Shown: positions 35,414 to 45,615 of the stretch, one piece after another
Layout: the number at the start of each line of letters is the position of its first letter
Numbering within the stretch: position 1 is the stretch's first letter
From: JL08 sp963765555
Lineage (GTDB): Bacteria > Pseudomonadota > Alphaproteobacteria > Rhodobacterales > Rhodobacteraceae
Reading direction: 5' to 3'
NCBI GenBank assembly: GCA_963765555.1
Contig: CAVXWX010000002.1
Span: 310,001-374,000 of the forward strand
Length of the DNA stretch: 64,000 nt
Notes under the pieces: generated by a model
The model's input: the letters and a program-made list of their open reading frames with translations, nothing else
Told to the model about the DNA's origin: nothing
The model's database searches: none
Made by a program: the position numbers and the translations under genes

Positions 35414-37595
35414 CAGCCATGCGTGCCACAAGAGGCTGGTTTACAGCCCTGATCATCATCGTTTCGGCGCTTTTCGCGGTAACTCTGCCCGCAAACGCGG
35501 AAACACTGGCCACTTTCCTCCCCAAACTTGATCCCGCCCAGATGCACCCGGAGGCCGACGGTTTTGGCCCGGTACGGGATGATATTGCCGTGGCACCGGT
35601 GCTTAAGGGCCGCGAAACAGTCGCCTGGGCCTTTTTGACATCTGATTTTGTCGGCACGACCGGCTATTCCGGCAAGCCGATCCACGTGGTCGCGGCGATC
35701 GATGCCGACGCGGTTTTGACAGGCGTGGAGCTTGTCAAACATTCCGAACCGATCGTTCTGATCGGAATTCCCAATTCCAAAATTACGGCGCTGACCGAAG
35801 GGTACAAGGGTCTTGACCTCAAGGCCGAAGCCGCAGCGGGCGGCGATGCACATGATCTGGATATCATCTCGGGCGCGACGGTGACGATCATGGTGATCGA
35901 CGACAGCCTGGTGCGCGCGGGGATCAAGGTTGCGCGGGCGCTGGCGCTGGGCGGGCTTGCCCCGCATCAGGCCGAAGGTCCACGGCGCGAACTGGATATG
36001 GCGCAGGACGAGGTTTATGACTGGACCACCCTGTCAGGCGACGGATCGGTGCGCCGGCTGACGCTGGACGTGGGGCAGGTGAACGCGGCGTTCGAAGCAA
36101 CAGGCGACGCACGCGCCATCAAACGCCCCGAACCGGGGGATGCCGAAGACACCTTTATCGACATGCATCTGGCGCTGGTCTCGGTGCCGTCCATCGGGCG
36201 GTCGCTGTTGGGAGAGGCCGAATACGCAACCTGACCGACTGGCTGGAAGACGGCGAACACGCTATTCTGGTGCTTGGGCGGGGGCACTTATTCGTTCAAG
36301 GGCTCGGGCTATGTGCGCGGCGGGATTTTTGACCGTATCCAGATGATCCAGGGCGACAATTCGGTCCGTTTCTTTGACAACCAACACAAACGTCTAGGCG
36401 CTCTGGCGGCGCCGGACGCCCCCAGTTTCACCGAACTGGACATCTTCAAGATCCCGGCGGACGCGGAATTTGACCCGACCGAACCGTTTCGCCTGCAGCT
36501 GCTGGTACAGCGCGCCATCGGGGCCGTTGAAAAAACATTTCTGACCTTCGATCTGGGCTATAACCTGCCGAAAAGATACCTGCTGCCGCTGCCCGCAGCC
36601 ACCGCGCCGTGGTCGAGGACGCCGCCGCCGAGGCCGCCGCCAAGACCGCGCTGTGGCAACGCATCTGGCGCGACCGGATTGTCGAAATCGCCGATCCTTG
36701 GCGTGCATGCTGCTGGCGCTGACAGGCATCTTTTTCTTCCAGTTTCAGGCCACCGCGCAACGCCGCGCGTGTTCTATTGGTTGCGCATTCGCTTTCTGAC
36801 GATGAGCCTGTTTTTCATCGGCTGGTATGCCAATGCACAATTGCTCGGTGGTCAACCTGATGGCGCTGGCCGGCAGCTCTGCGCAGCGGGTTCACCTGGG
36901 ATGCCTTCCTGCTTGATCCGCTGGTGTTCATCCAGTGGTTCGCCATCGCCGCCGCCCTGCTGTTCTGGGGCCGGGGGGCCTATTGCGGCTGGCTCTGCCC
37001 GTTCGGCGCCTTCAGGAACTGACCAACCAGATCGCCCGCGCGCTGAGAGTGCCGCAATGGGAGGTGCCCTGGGGCCTGCACGAACGGCTGTGGCCGATCA
37101 AGTACATGATCTTCCTTGGCCTTTTCGGTGTATCGCTGGCCTCGATCCCGCTGGCCGAACAACTGGCCGAGGTCGAACCGTTCAAGACGGCGATCATCCT
37201 GAAATTCGTGCGCGACTGGCCGTTTGTCGTTTTCGCGGTGCAGCCTGCTGGTTATCGGGTTGTTCGTCGAACGGTTCTACTGCCGCTATCTGTGCCCGCT
37301 GGGTGGCGCGCTGGCGATCCCGGCGCGGATGCGGATGTTCGACTGGCTGCGCCGCTACAAGGAATGCGGCAGCCCGTGCCAGACCTGCGCCAACGAATGC
37401 CCCGTGCAGGCCATCCACCCCACGGGCGAGATCAACCCCAACGAATGCGTCAACTGCCTGCACTGCCAGGTGCTCTACCAGTCCGACGCAAAATGCCCGG
37501 TGGTGATCCGGCAACTGAAACGACGCGCCGCTGTCGGAAAGGTCAGCGACGACATTCTGAAAAAGGGCCCGCCCGCAAAGCAGGCTGAAACGTAA
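35410..37595 (+). pseudogene. nosR: NosR, regulator/electron donor of nitrous oxide reductase, multiply frameshifted
   Basis: NosR is a membrane flavo-Fe-S protein that passes electrons to NosZ. The parts are recognisable in order: signal peptide (about 35440-35500), periplasmic FMN-binding domain with the covalent-flavin motif SGAT (DIISGATVTIM), GSGYVRGGIFDR, membrane helices, polyferredoxin motifs YCGWLCPFGA and FYCRYLCPLG, and two C-terminal clusters (CGSPCQTCANECP; CVNCLHC, then KCP). At least seven single-base indels (about 36.23, 36.26, 36.60, 36.70, 36.76, 36.85, 37.01 and 37.24 kb) break the frame but leave each motif intact. The start overlaps the preceding gene (ATGA). Confidence 0.85.
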
Positions 37596-37616
37596 ACTCA
37601 GAAGGAGGACTACACC

Positions 37617-39532
37617 ATGTCAAAATCTTTCAAGGAACTTGCCCTGACACGGCGCGGCATGCTGGGCGCGACGGCCACCGGGCGCCATGCTGGCCGGAAC
37701 CGGTATCGGCGGCAGCCTGATGAACAGCGCGGGCACTGCCGGCGCAAGCATCGGGCAAGATCAATCTCGAACCCGGTGAGCTGGATGAATATTACGGCTT
37801 CTGGTCGTCCGGCCAGACCGGCGAATTGCGCATTCTGGGCTTTCCGTCCATGCGCGAACTGATGCGGGTGCCGGTGTTCAACCGCTGCTCGGCCACCGGC
37901 TGGGGCCAGACCAACGAAAGCCTTAAGGTGCTGACCGAAGGCCTGCTGCCCGAAACCAAGGAATTTCTCGCCGCCAATGGCAAGGTGACCTATGACAACG
38001 GCGATTTGCACCACCCGCACATGTCGTTCACCGATGGCACCTATGACGGGCGCTATCTGTTCATGAACGACAAGGCCAACACCCGCGTTGCCCGTGTGCG
38101 CTGTGACGTGATGAAGTGCGACAAGATCATCGAAATCCCCAACGCGCACGACATCCACGGCATGCGCCCGCAGAAATACCCGCGCACCGGCTATGTTTTC
38201 GCCAATGGCGAACACGAAGCGCCGCTGGTCAATGACGGCAAGATTCTGGACGATCCAGCGCAATACGTGAACATCTTCACGGCCATCGACGGTGACGAAA
38301 TGACAATTGCGTGGCAGGTGATCGTGTCGGGCAACCTGGATAACACAGATTGTGACTATCAGGGCAAATACGCCTTTTCGACCAGCTACAACTCGGAAAT
38401 GGGTATGAATCTGGCCGAAATGACATCGAACGAGATGGATCACGTGGTCGTATTCAACATCAAGGCGATCGAAGAAGGCGTGGCCAATGGCGACGTGCAG
38501 GTTTTGAATGGTGTGCCGGTCATTGACGGACGCAAAGGACAGAACAAGAACTACACCCGCTACATTCCGATCCCCAACAGCCCGCATGGCTGTAACACTG
38601 CGCCCGATGGCAAACATGTCATGATCAACGGCAAACTGTCGCCAACCGTTTCGGTGATCGACGTGACCAAGGTGGATGCCCTGTTTGAAAGCGATGTCGA
38701 CCCGAGATCGTGCATCGTGGCAGAACCACAACTGGGTCTGGGGCCGCTTCACACCGCGTTTGACGGTAAGGGCAACGCCTTTACCACGCTGTTCTTGGAC
38801 AGCCAGGTCGTCAAGTGGAACATCGACAAGGCGTTGCGTGCTTATGCCGGTGAAGATGTCGATCCGATCGAACAGAAGGTCGATGTGCATTACCAGCCGG
38901 GCCACAACTCGACCTCGATGGGCGAAACCAAAGAGGCTGACGGCAAGTGGCTGATCTCGATGAACAAGTTCTCGAAAGACCGGTTCCTGAACACCGGTCC
39001 GCTGAAACCCGAGAACGAACAGGTGATCGATCTGTCCGAAAGCACGTTGCGTGTTGTCCATGACGGACCGACATTCGCCGAACCGCATGACAGTATCATC
39101 GTGCGCGCGCGACATCGTGAACCCGGTCGATGTGTGGGATCGCGACGACCCGATGTGGGAAGACGCCCGCAAACAGGCCGAAGCCGATGGCGTCGATCTG
39201 GATTGGGGCCACGAGGAAATCATCCGCGATGGCAACAAGGTCCGTGTCTACATGTCCTCGGTTGCGCCGGAATTCTCGATGGAGAAATTCACCGTGCAGC
39301 AGGGGGACGAAGTCACGATCTATGTGACCAACATGGATGATGTTGACGATGTGACCCACGGGTTCTGCTGGCCAACTTTGGTGTCGCGATGGAAGTCGGC
39401 CCGCAGGCGACGGCATCGGTGACTTTCACCGCCGCAAGACCCGGTGTGCACTGGTACTATTGCCAGTGGTTCTGCCACGCGCTGCACATGGAAATGCGCG
39501 GCCGGATGTTTGTCGAACCGCGGGCAAGCTGA
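37617..39532 (+). pseudogene. nosZ: Nitrous oxide reductase NosZ, frameshifted
   Basis: This periplasmic copper enzyme reduces N2O to N2, the last step of denitrification. ATG 37617 has GAAGGAGGA upstream. A twin-arginine signal (LALTRRGMLGATATG) marks Tat export, as in clade I NosZ. The beta-propeller with CuZ histidines (HPHMSF, DIHGMRPQKYPR, NSPHGCN) and the CuA site (CQWFCHALHMEMRGRM) are present. Indels occur near 37.68 kb (GGGC), 37.75 kb, 39.11 kb (GCGCGC repeat) and 39.37 kb. Between 37.76 and 39.10 kb the frame is open without interruption. The pattern points to sequence error more than decay. Confidence 0.88.
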
Positions 39533-39535
39533 CCC

Positions 39536-40797
39536 ATGCGCTGGCCCCTGACCCTTGCACTGGTTCTGACCGCTTGGCCGCTTTGCGCGGCCGAGTGGGA
39601 CGTGCCGCTGCGGGCGGGGGCCATCGCTGAAACTCTGAACCGGGCCGCAGAAGGCGACACGCTCGTCCTGCGGCCCGGCACCTATTCTGAAACGGTTGTC
39701 CTTGATAAACCGGTCACGCTTGACGGGCAGGGCCATGCCACGCTGGATGGCGGCGGGCACGGGCAGCGTTGTCACCGTGACGGTGCCGGACGTGGTGGTA
39801 AAGGGGCTGACCATCGTGGGCTCGGGATCTGATCACGAAACCATCGATTCCGGTGTGCAACTGACGCAGGGCGCAACCGGCGCCATTGTTCGCGACAACG
39901 TGTTGCTGGGCAATCTTTACGGGGTCGATATCCACGGCGCGCGGGATGCGCTGGTGGCCGGCAACCGGATCGAAGGACGTCAGGATCGCCGCATGAACGA
40001 CCGTGGCAACGGCATTTACGTCTGGAACGCGCCGGGTGCGGTGGTCGACGGCAACGACGTGCGCTGGGGCCGCGATGGTATTTTCGTCAATTCCTCCAAG
40101 CGCAACAGCTTTACCGACAACCGGTTCCGCGACCTGCGCTTTGCCGTGCACTACATGTATGCCAACCAATCCGAAGTGTCCGGCAACGTGTCGATCGGCA
40201 ACGATCTGGGCTATGCGGTGATGTTTTCCAAGCGGGTCAAAGTGATCAATAACCTGTCGGTCGATGATCGCGAACATGGCATCATGATGAATTACACCAA
40301 CAATTCGCAAGATCACCGGTAACGTCGTGCGCAACGGCAAAAACCGCTGTGCGTTTCTGTACAATTCCAACAAGAATGTCTTTTCCGGCAACTGGTTCGA
40401 ACGCTGTGATATCGGCATCCATTTTACCGCCGGGTCTGCCGACAACCAGATCACCGGCAATGCCTTTGTCGGCAACCGGACGCAGGTGAAATATGTCAGC
40501 ACCAAATGGGACGAATGGTCAAAAGACGGAGAGGGCAATTACTGGAGCGATTTTGCCGCCTATGATCTGGATGGCAACGGCGTTGCCGACACCGCCTATC
40601 GCCCGAATGACAGTATGGATCATGTCTTGTGGACGCAGCCCGCCGCCAAGCTGTTGCTGGGATCGCCCGCTGTCCAGCTTGTCCGGTGGTCGCAGGCTGC
40701 TTTTCCGGCCTTGCTGCCGGGCGGGGTGATCGACAGTTTTCCGAAAATGAACGCTGAGATGCCGGCGCAAATTGAACAGGTGCCCAATGAAGGATGA
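39536..40797 (+). pseudogene. nosD: NosD, periplasmic copper-site maturation protein, frameshifted
   Basis: NosD is a periplasmic right-handed beta-helix (CASH domain) protein required for NosZ copper site assembly. A signal peptide (RWPLTLALVLTAWPLCAAEW) starts the protein. NRIEGRQDRRMNDRGNGIYVW and repeated N-x-x-x-G turns follow, with the C-terminal GEGNYWSDFAAYDLDGNG motif. An extra C near 39.76 kb and an extra base near 40.31 kb shift the frame. Its start is 3 bp after the nosZ stop and its end overlaps nosF. Confidence 0.87.
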
Positions 40798-41686
40798 GAC
40801 GCTGATAATCCGGTCGGTTTGCAAAACCCGCGGAAAAATGCAGGTGCTGAAAGACATCGATCTGCAGGTTGGCGCGGGTGAACGCGTGGCGCTGTTGGGG
40901 CACAACGGTGCCGGCAAATCAACATTGATCAAGCTGATCCTTGGGCTGACATCCCTCGACAGCGGCGAAATTTCGATTGACGGGCCCGCCCGGGAAGTAG
41001 TGCCGGGCGCGCCGCCGTGGCCTTTCTGCCCGAGTCTGTCAACTTCCACCCGACGCTGACGGGGCGCGAACAGCTGACCCTGTTTGCCCGCCTGACCGGT
41101 GGGGCAATGCCGGACATTGATGCGCTGTTGGAACGGGTCGGGCTGGCGGACGCCACCAACAACCGGATCGGGACATATTCCAAAGGCATGCGCCAGCGTC
41201 TGGGACTGGCGCAGGTGCTGCTGGGCTCGCCCAAGGTCGCGCTGCTGGATGAACCGACCAGCGGGCTTGACCCGATTTCGCGTCAGGATCTGTATGCAAT
41301 TATCGATGAACTGGCCGCACAAGGCACCGCTGTTCTGATCGCAAGCCACGCCCTGACCGAGGTCGAGGCCCAGACCGACCGCGATCGCGATTCTGCGCCA
41401 AGGCGTTAAGGTCGCGGATGATACGCTGGCCAATCTGTCGCGTGTTGCGGGCCTGCCGACGCGGCTGCGCATATTGGTGCAGGACGGACAGGCAGACCAG
41501 ATCGCCCATGCGACAGGGGGCACACGGATCAACGGTGCGTCGGTTGAACTTTACTGTCAGGCGGATCGCAAGATGGAAGAACTGCGCCGGATCGCGGCGA
41601 TGGGCGACACAGTGGCCGATATCGAAATGATCCCGCCACGTCTGGAAGATTTGTATCGCCACTATGCAAAAGGGGAAACCAAATGA
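40787..41686 (+). pseudogene. nosF: NosF, ABC transporter ATPase for NosZ maturation, frameshifted
   Basis: NosF is the cytoplasmic ATPase that works with NosY and NosD, probably to deliver sulfur for the CuZ site. Walker A (LLGHNGAGKSTLIKL), the signature region (TYSKGMRQRLGLAQVLL) and Walker B (KVALLDEPTSGLDP) are all present. One base appears to be missing near 41.00 kb, just before AVAFLPESVNF, and an extra G near 41.39 kb breaks the C-terminal part. Repaired length is about 300 aa. ATG 40787 overlaps the nosD end. Confidence 0.87.
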
Positions 41687-42508
41687 TGCCTCGGGTTTTT
41701 GCCATTGCCAGCGCTGAAATGCTGATCCTGCGGCGCAACTGGTGGCTGGTGCTGGCCACCGCGATTATGGTGCTGTTCGCCTTGGCGCTGACCTTTGCCG
41801 GGTCCGCGCCGACAGGCACGCTCGGGGTTGATATGCTGACGGTATCGGTATCGTCGATGACCACGCTGGCAGTCTATCTTGCGCCGCTTCTGGCGTTGAT
41901 GATCGCATTTGACACAATCGCCGGAGAACGCGACCGCGGGACGCTGGGCCTGCTGTTGGCCTATCCCGCAGGGCGGGGCGAGATTTTGATCGGCAAGTTT
42001 CTCGCACATCTGGCCGCGCTTGGCATTGCGACCACTATCGGATTTGGGCAGCGCGGGCGTTGTTGCCGCGCTGGCAGGCGGGGCAGGGGGCGAAAGTGTG
42101 CTGGCATTGCTGCGCCTGATCCTGACGGCGACCTTGTTGGGGGCGGTGTTTGTCCTGCTCGGCTATGCGCTGTCGTCGCTGGCGAAATCGCCGGCCGCCG
42201 CTGCAGGACTGGCCGCAGGGCTGTGGCTGGTGTTTGTTGTCTTGTTCGATCTGGGGCTGTTGGGCGCCGTGGTTCTGGATGATGGCGGTGTTTTCACACA
42301 AAAGGTCTTCCCGTGGATCATGGTCGCCAATCCGGCCGATGCCTTCCGCGTCTGGAATGTTGCCGCCTCGGACGGGGTGGCGCTTGCCAGCGGGATGGCC
42401 GGTGCAGCGCAGATGCTACCGGTATGGGCCGCCCCTTTATCACTGTTGATCTGGCCGCTTTTGGGCTTTGGCCTGGCCCGCGCGGCATTCAAAAGGGTCG
42501 AGCCATGA
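41683..42508 (+). pseudogene. nosY: NosY, membrane permease for NosZ maturation, frameshifted
   Basis: NosY is the integral membrane partner of NosF (ABC-2 type, six helices, about 275 aa). It begins MMPRVFAIASAEMLILRRNWW and contains DTIAGERDRGTLGLLLAYP, a hallmark of the family. An extra G in a GGG run near 42.046 kb splits the frame between GFG and SAGVVAALAGGAGG. The 3' part is intact to FKRVEP. The start overlaps the nosF stop (ATGA), and the stop overlaps nosL in the same way. Confidence 0.88.
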
Positions 42509-43020
42509 AACACCTGATCCTGATCCCGTTACTGGCACTTTCCGCCTGCAAGGAAGAGGTGGGCGTTATTCCCGATCCGACCCCCTTGACCCAGGAAGCG
42601 CTCAGCCACTTCTGCCAGATGAACATTTCCGAACATGGTGGTCCGAAAGGGCAAATCCATCTGGCCGGACTGGATCAACCCATTTTCTTTGCGCAGGTGC
42701 GTGATCTTGTCGCCTATGTCAAAAGCCCCGAACGCGACGCTCCGATCAAGGTGGTGTATGTCAGTGATATGGGGGTTGCGCCATCTTGGGACCAACCGGG
42801 TATCAGCAACTGGATCGTGGCAGACACAGCGGTGTTTGTGGTTGGTGCCGGTGTTGCAGGCGGTATGGGGGCGCCGGAAATTGTGCCTTTTGCAGACCCG
42901 GATGCGGCAAAGGCGTTTATTGCCACCTATGGCGGCGAGGCCGTGACTTTCGAGCTGATACCGGACGACGCGGCCCTTGCGCCCGTCGATCTTGACCAGA
43001 AACTGGAGACTCCGGCATGA
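42505..43020 (+). CDS. nosL: NosL, copper chaperone lipoprotein
   Basis: This outer-membrane-facing lipoprotein (171 aa) binds Cu(I) and loads NosZ. The lipobox is LLALSAC at residues about 9-15. The copper-binding region is HFCQMNISEH, followed by the NosL fold (VYVSDMGVAPSWDQPG; NWIVADTAVFVV). It is one of the few nos genes without an indel. It overlaps nosY upstream and nosX downstream by four bases. Confidence 0.92.
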   Translation: MKHLILIPLLALSACKEEVGVIPDPTPLTQEALSHFCQMNISEHGGPKGQIHLAGLDQPIFFAQVRDLVAYVKSPERDAPIKVVYVSDMGVAPSWDQPGISNWIVADTAVFVVGAGVAGGMGAPEIVPFADPDAAKAFIATYGGEAVTFELIPDDAALAPVDLDQKLETPA

Positions 43021-43922
43021 CCCAGACACTGTCCCGTCGCCGCTTTCTAACCATTTCCGCGGCATGCGCTATGTGTGCCACCTCTGGACGAGCGGCAGAG
43101 GTTGTCCGCTGGCGGGGTCGCGCCCTCGGGGCCGGAGCTTCGATGCAGTTAAGCGGGCTTTCGCAACTACAGGCGCAACCGGTGATCCGCGCGGTCGAGC
43201 AGGAACTGAACCGTCTGGAGAACATTTTCAGCCTTTATCGTGAAGGGTCTGAAATTGTCAGGCTGAATGCCAGCGGCCATCTCGTTGCGCCCTCGGCGGA
43301 CCTTTTGAATGTGCTCAGCCTTTCGGCGTCAATGAACGCGGCAACCAATGGTGCCTTTGACCCCACGGTTCAACCGGTCTGGCGTGCTCTGGCCAAGGGC
43401 GATGATCCTGCATCGGCACAAGACGCGGTCGGGTGGCACTATGTAGAATTCGATACAGGCGCCGTGCGTTTGACACGTGCAGATATGGCGCTGACCCTGA
43501 ACGGCATCGCCCAAGGGTACATTACCGACCGGATCGCCGCGTTGCTGCGCAATCGCGGGCTAAATAATGTGCTGATCGATATGGGTGAAATCGCCGCTAT
43601 AGGTGCAAAACCCGATGGCCACGATTGGAAGGCCGGGGTCAGCCAGCCGGATGGCAGCATTGTGCGCCATGTGGCGCTGCGTGATCGCGCGCTTGCAACT
43701 TCGGCACCTGACGGCACGGTTCTTTCAACGGCATCGAATGCAGGACACATCATTGATCCCAGAGCAGAGTTGAAAACCGCGAAACACAAGCTGGTTTCAA
43801 TCAGCGCGCCCTCGGCCGCGGTGGCGGACGGGCTTTCGACAGCCTGTTGCCTGCTGGATGCGGATAACGTGCGCACCGCCGTATCTGCTTTTGGCGGCGC
43901 TGAAATCGAATTTGTCCTGTAA
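43017..43922 (+). CDS. nosX: NosX, ApbE-family FAD:protein FMN transferase
   Basis: This periplasmic flavin transferase attaches FMN to a threonine of NosR (301 aa). A Tat-type signal (TLSRRRFLTISAACAMC) starts the protein. ApbE motifs include NGAFDPTVQPVW, MALTLNGIAQGYITD and NVLIDMGEIAAIG. It is the last gene of the nosRZDFYLX operon, and its presence fits the SGAT motif in NosR. It is intact. Confidence 0.92.
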   Translation: MTQTLSRRRFLTISAACAMCATSGRAAEVVRWRGRALGAGASMQLSGLSQLQAQPVIRAVEQELNRLENIFSLYREGSEIVRLNASGHLVAPSADLLNVLSLSASMNAATNGAFDPTVQPVWRALAKGDDPASAQDAVGWHYVEFDTGAVRLTRADMALTLNGIAQGYITDRIAALLRNRGLNNVLIDMGEIAAIGAKPDGHDWKAGVSQPDGSIVRHVALRDRALATSAPDGTVLSTASNAGHIIDPRAELKTAKHKLVSISAPSAAVADGLSTACCLLDADNVRTAVSAFGGAEIEFVL

Positions 43923-44247
43923 CACGAGACAGGGCTTGCCACAGGTCCTTGGGTGATCACGCCGAACCGGTCCAGCACCAGCGCGATACCTATGTCAGGC
44001 CTGAAACAGGCCGCTCGAGACGAGGAAGCATACCTTTATATTCCGTCATAATAACGCGCAACGTTCCGGTTCTGCCTTGCCGATGTAAACGCGAGCCTGC
44101 GTGAATTGGCATGGAACCGATAGGACAGCGTGTGCGTTGACCTTCGGATATGCCGGACAAGACCAAGGCGAAATGTTCCAAAAGTTACAAATCGACCTGC
44201 GTCTTGACCCGGCCGGAAAAACCGTTTGGCAATAGAAGGAGAAAGAA
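43923..44247. other. Intergenic region between nosX and the stress island
   Basis: This region is 325 bp without a gene. It holds a small perfect hairpin (GGCCTG-AAA-CAGGCC, 43998-44012) without a T run, and an EcfG-type promoter at 44113-44138. I see nothing else. It marks the change from nos genes to the general stress genes. Confidence 0.7.
44113..44138 (+). promoter_or_regulatory. EcfG-type promoter upstream of the PLDc_N gene
   Basis: GGAAC (44113-44117), 17 bases, then CGTT (44135-44138) fits the alphaproteobacterial general stress sigma consensus GGAAC-N16/17-CGTT. It is about 110 bp from the gene start, further than the other promoters here. Confidence 0.65.
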
Positions 44248-44460
44248 ATGGTTGAGATTACAGGTGTTGGCGGATTGATTGTCCTGATTTTGGATATTTG
44301 GGCCATCGTATCGATCATCGGATCAGGCGCGTCGACTGGCAAAAAGGTTATCTGGACCTTGCTGGTTGTTCTTCTGCCGGTCCTTGGATTTATCACCTGG
44401 CTTTTCGCAGGGCACGGTATGCACCCGGTCGTGCGTAAACAAACGGAAAGACCGCATTGA
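44248..44460 (+). CDS. Small PLDc_N-type membrane protein
   Basis: This 70-aa membrane protein has two helices (about residues 6-27 and 34-54), with GKKVIWTLLVVLLPVLGFITWL between them. The pattern is that of the phospholipase D-nuclease N-terminal domain, found alone in many small stress proteins. It has AAGGAGAAAG upstream of the ATG. The promoter suggests general stress control, and a strong terminator begins within its last codons. Confidence 0.75.
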   Translation: MVEITGVGGLIVLILDIWAIVSIIGSGASTGKKVIWTLLVVLLPVLGFITWLFAGHGMHPVVRKQTERPH

Positions 44461-44481
44461 TCCAGTCAATGCGGTCTTTTT
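44447..44481 (+). terminator. Strong terminator of the PLDc_N gene
   Basis: A 14-bp perfect stem (AAAGACCGCATTGA with TCAATGCGGTCTTT) around a 5-base loop is followed by TTTTT. It overlaps the stop codon. Its symmetry allows it also to stop the minus-strand gene ending at 44466. Confidence 0.9.
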
Positions 44482-44843
44482 GTGCGTCGTTGGTCCGCCG
44501 ACAATCCGGCATTCAGGCCAAACACAAATGCTTCGGCCAAAGGCGGCAGGTCTGCTGCGCGTTTGCCTTCCGAGGACGCATGCGAAGCGTCGATTGTCGG
44601 GCGCGATGTTTCGGATGACGAAACGGCAATGCCAACGCCGACCAATCCGATGCCGACATAGGCACAGCCAATCACAGTCGCCGCAAACAACAGGGGATCT
44701 GCATCTGCGCCAGCATCATCCACGCTGCCGATGTCAGAAACCCGAACTCCGACAAGGATAAAGGCTGTTGCGCCTGCTCCGAAGGCGGCACGCCGGGCCG
44801 CATGGGCCGAGCGCGCCTTGATATCGTCAATTACTCCGGTCAT
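44466..44843 (-). CDS. Hypothetical small membrane protein
   Basis: This 125-aa protein has two hydrophobic segments (about residues 20-35 and 51-74, LLFAATVIGCAYVGIGLVGVGIAV) and a hydrophilic C-terminus. I recognise no family. It lies 4 bp after the DUF883 gene on the same strand and shares its EcfG-type promoter. It is likely a stress-induced membrane protein partnered with the DUF883 protein, which is inference. Confidence 0.65.
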   Translation of the reverse strand: MTGVIDDIKARSAHAARRAAFGAGATAFILVGVRVSDIGSVDDAGADADPLLFAATVIGCAYVGIGLVGVGIAVSSSETSRPTIDASHASSEGKRAADLPPLAEAFVFGLNAGLSADQRRTKRPH

Positions 44844-44847
44844 TGCA

Positions 44848-45186
44848 TTACCGACGCTGGGCAGACATCAGGCCAACCAGAAATCCAAGGCCCGCCGCCA
44901 TGCCAAGAGCAACCGCAGGTTTCTTGTGAACGAATTCACCGGCCTGTGCGCCCAGATGTTCTGCTTGCGCATTCAGATCGGCAATATGTTCTGATCCTTT
45001 GGCCTTGGCGTCGGACAGTCGGTCTTTGGCGGCGGCGCTTAGGTCATTGCCTTGCGCCTTGGCCATATCACCCAGAGATTGCGTAATCGTGGCGATGTCT
45101 GCCTTCAGAATTTCCAGTTGGTTTCCCAGATCTTCGGCTGTCGGCGCTGACGCAGCACCATTTGTGCTCTTTTGCTTGTTTGCCAT
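44848..45186 (-). CDS. DUF883 (ElaB/YqjD-like) ribosome/membrane-associated stress protein
   Basis: This 112-aa protein has a long amphipathic helical region (about residues 20-75), then VHKKPAVALGMAAGLGFLVGLM, the C-terminal membrane anchor typical of the ElaB/YqjD family. Escherichia coli relatives bind stationary-phase ribosomes. ATG 45186 (MANKQKS) has AAGGAGAT upstream; the open frame runs 8 codons further without need. An EcfG-type promoter lies 41 bp upstream. Confidence 0.85.
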   Translation of the reverse strand: MANKQKSTNGAASAPTAEDLGNQLEILKADIATITQSLGDMAKAQGNDLSAAAKDRLSDAKAKGSEHIADLNAQAEHLGAQAGEFVHKKPAVALGMAAGLGFLVGLMSAQRR

Positions 45187-45227
45187 GATGATCTCCTTTG
45201 CTTGTTTCATTGCCTATTCTGTCCCTC

Positions 45228-45252
45228 AACGCGGTCCGAACGGAAAAGTTCC
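45228..45252 (-). promoter_or_regulatory. EcfG-type promoter of the DUF883 operon
   Basis: On the minus strand GGAAC (45252-45248), 16 bases, then CGTT (45231-45228) lies 41 bp from the start codon. It is back to back with the promoter at 45288-45312. Confidence 0.85.
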
Positions 45253-45287
45253 GGCGGCTGGCGTATCCACTCTTTTTTAAATTGGTT

Positions 45288-45312
45288 GGAACTTCGCGGG
45301 GCTTGGAACGTT
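45288..45312 (+). promoter_or_regulatory. EcfG-type promoter of the DUF1328 gene
   Basis: GGAAC (45288-45292), 16 bases, then CGTT (45309-45312) lies 53 bp before the DUF1328 start. It probably also serves dps, which has no promoter of this type of its own. Confidence 0.85.
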
Positions 45313-45365
45313 GATTGGCCAGTCAGCGCCACAGAGGCGCGTAACCATAAGAAAGGAACCAAGCC

Positions 45366-45539
45366 ATGCTTTACTGGGCTGTCGTCTTCTTTGTTGTTGC
45401 CCTGATCGCCGCCGTTTTCGGATTTGGCGGCATCGCAACAGCGTCAGCAGGAATAGCACAAATCCTGTTTTTCATTTTTCTGGCCCTGTTCGTCGTTGCA
45501 ATGGTCGCACGGGCCCTGCGCGGCAACACACCACGCTAG
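45366..45539 (+). CDS. DUF1328 small membrane protein
   Basis: This 57-aa protein starts MLYWAVVFFVVALIAAVFGF and has two membrane helices joined by GGIATASAGIAQ. This matches the DUF1328 (YtjA-like) family, a widespread small stress-associated membrane protein of unknown function. AAAGGA lies upstream of the ATG. It is followed 76 bp later by dps. Confidence 0.88.
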   Translation: MLYWAVVFFVVALIAAVFGFGGIATASAGIAQILFFIFLALFVVAMVARALRGNTPR

Positions 45540-45615
45540 ATCAAAAGCACTTTCCCAAACAACAGTCCTGCGGTCATGCCGCAGGAAACTGAAAACGAAT
45601 TAAAGGAGTTTCGCC

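Noticed and set aside
37610..39238. 542-aa open frame on - across nosZ
   Set aside because: It is antisense to the clearly conserved NosZ frame; its protein has no recognisable domain or signal.
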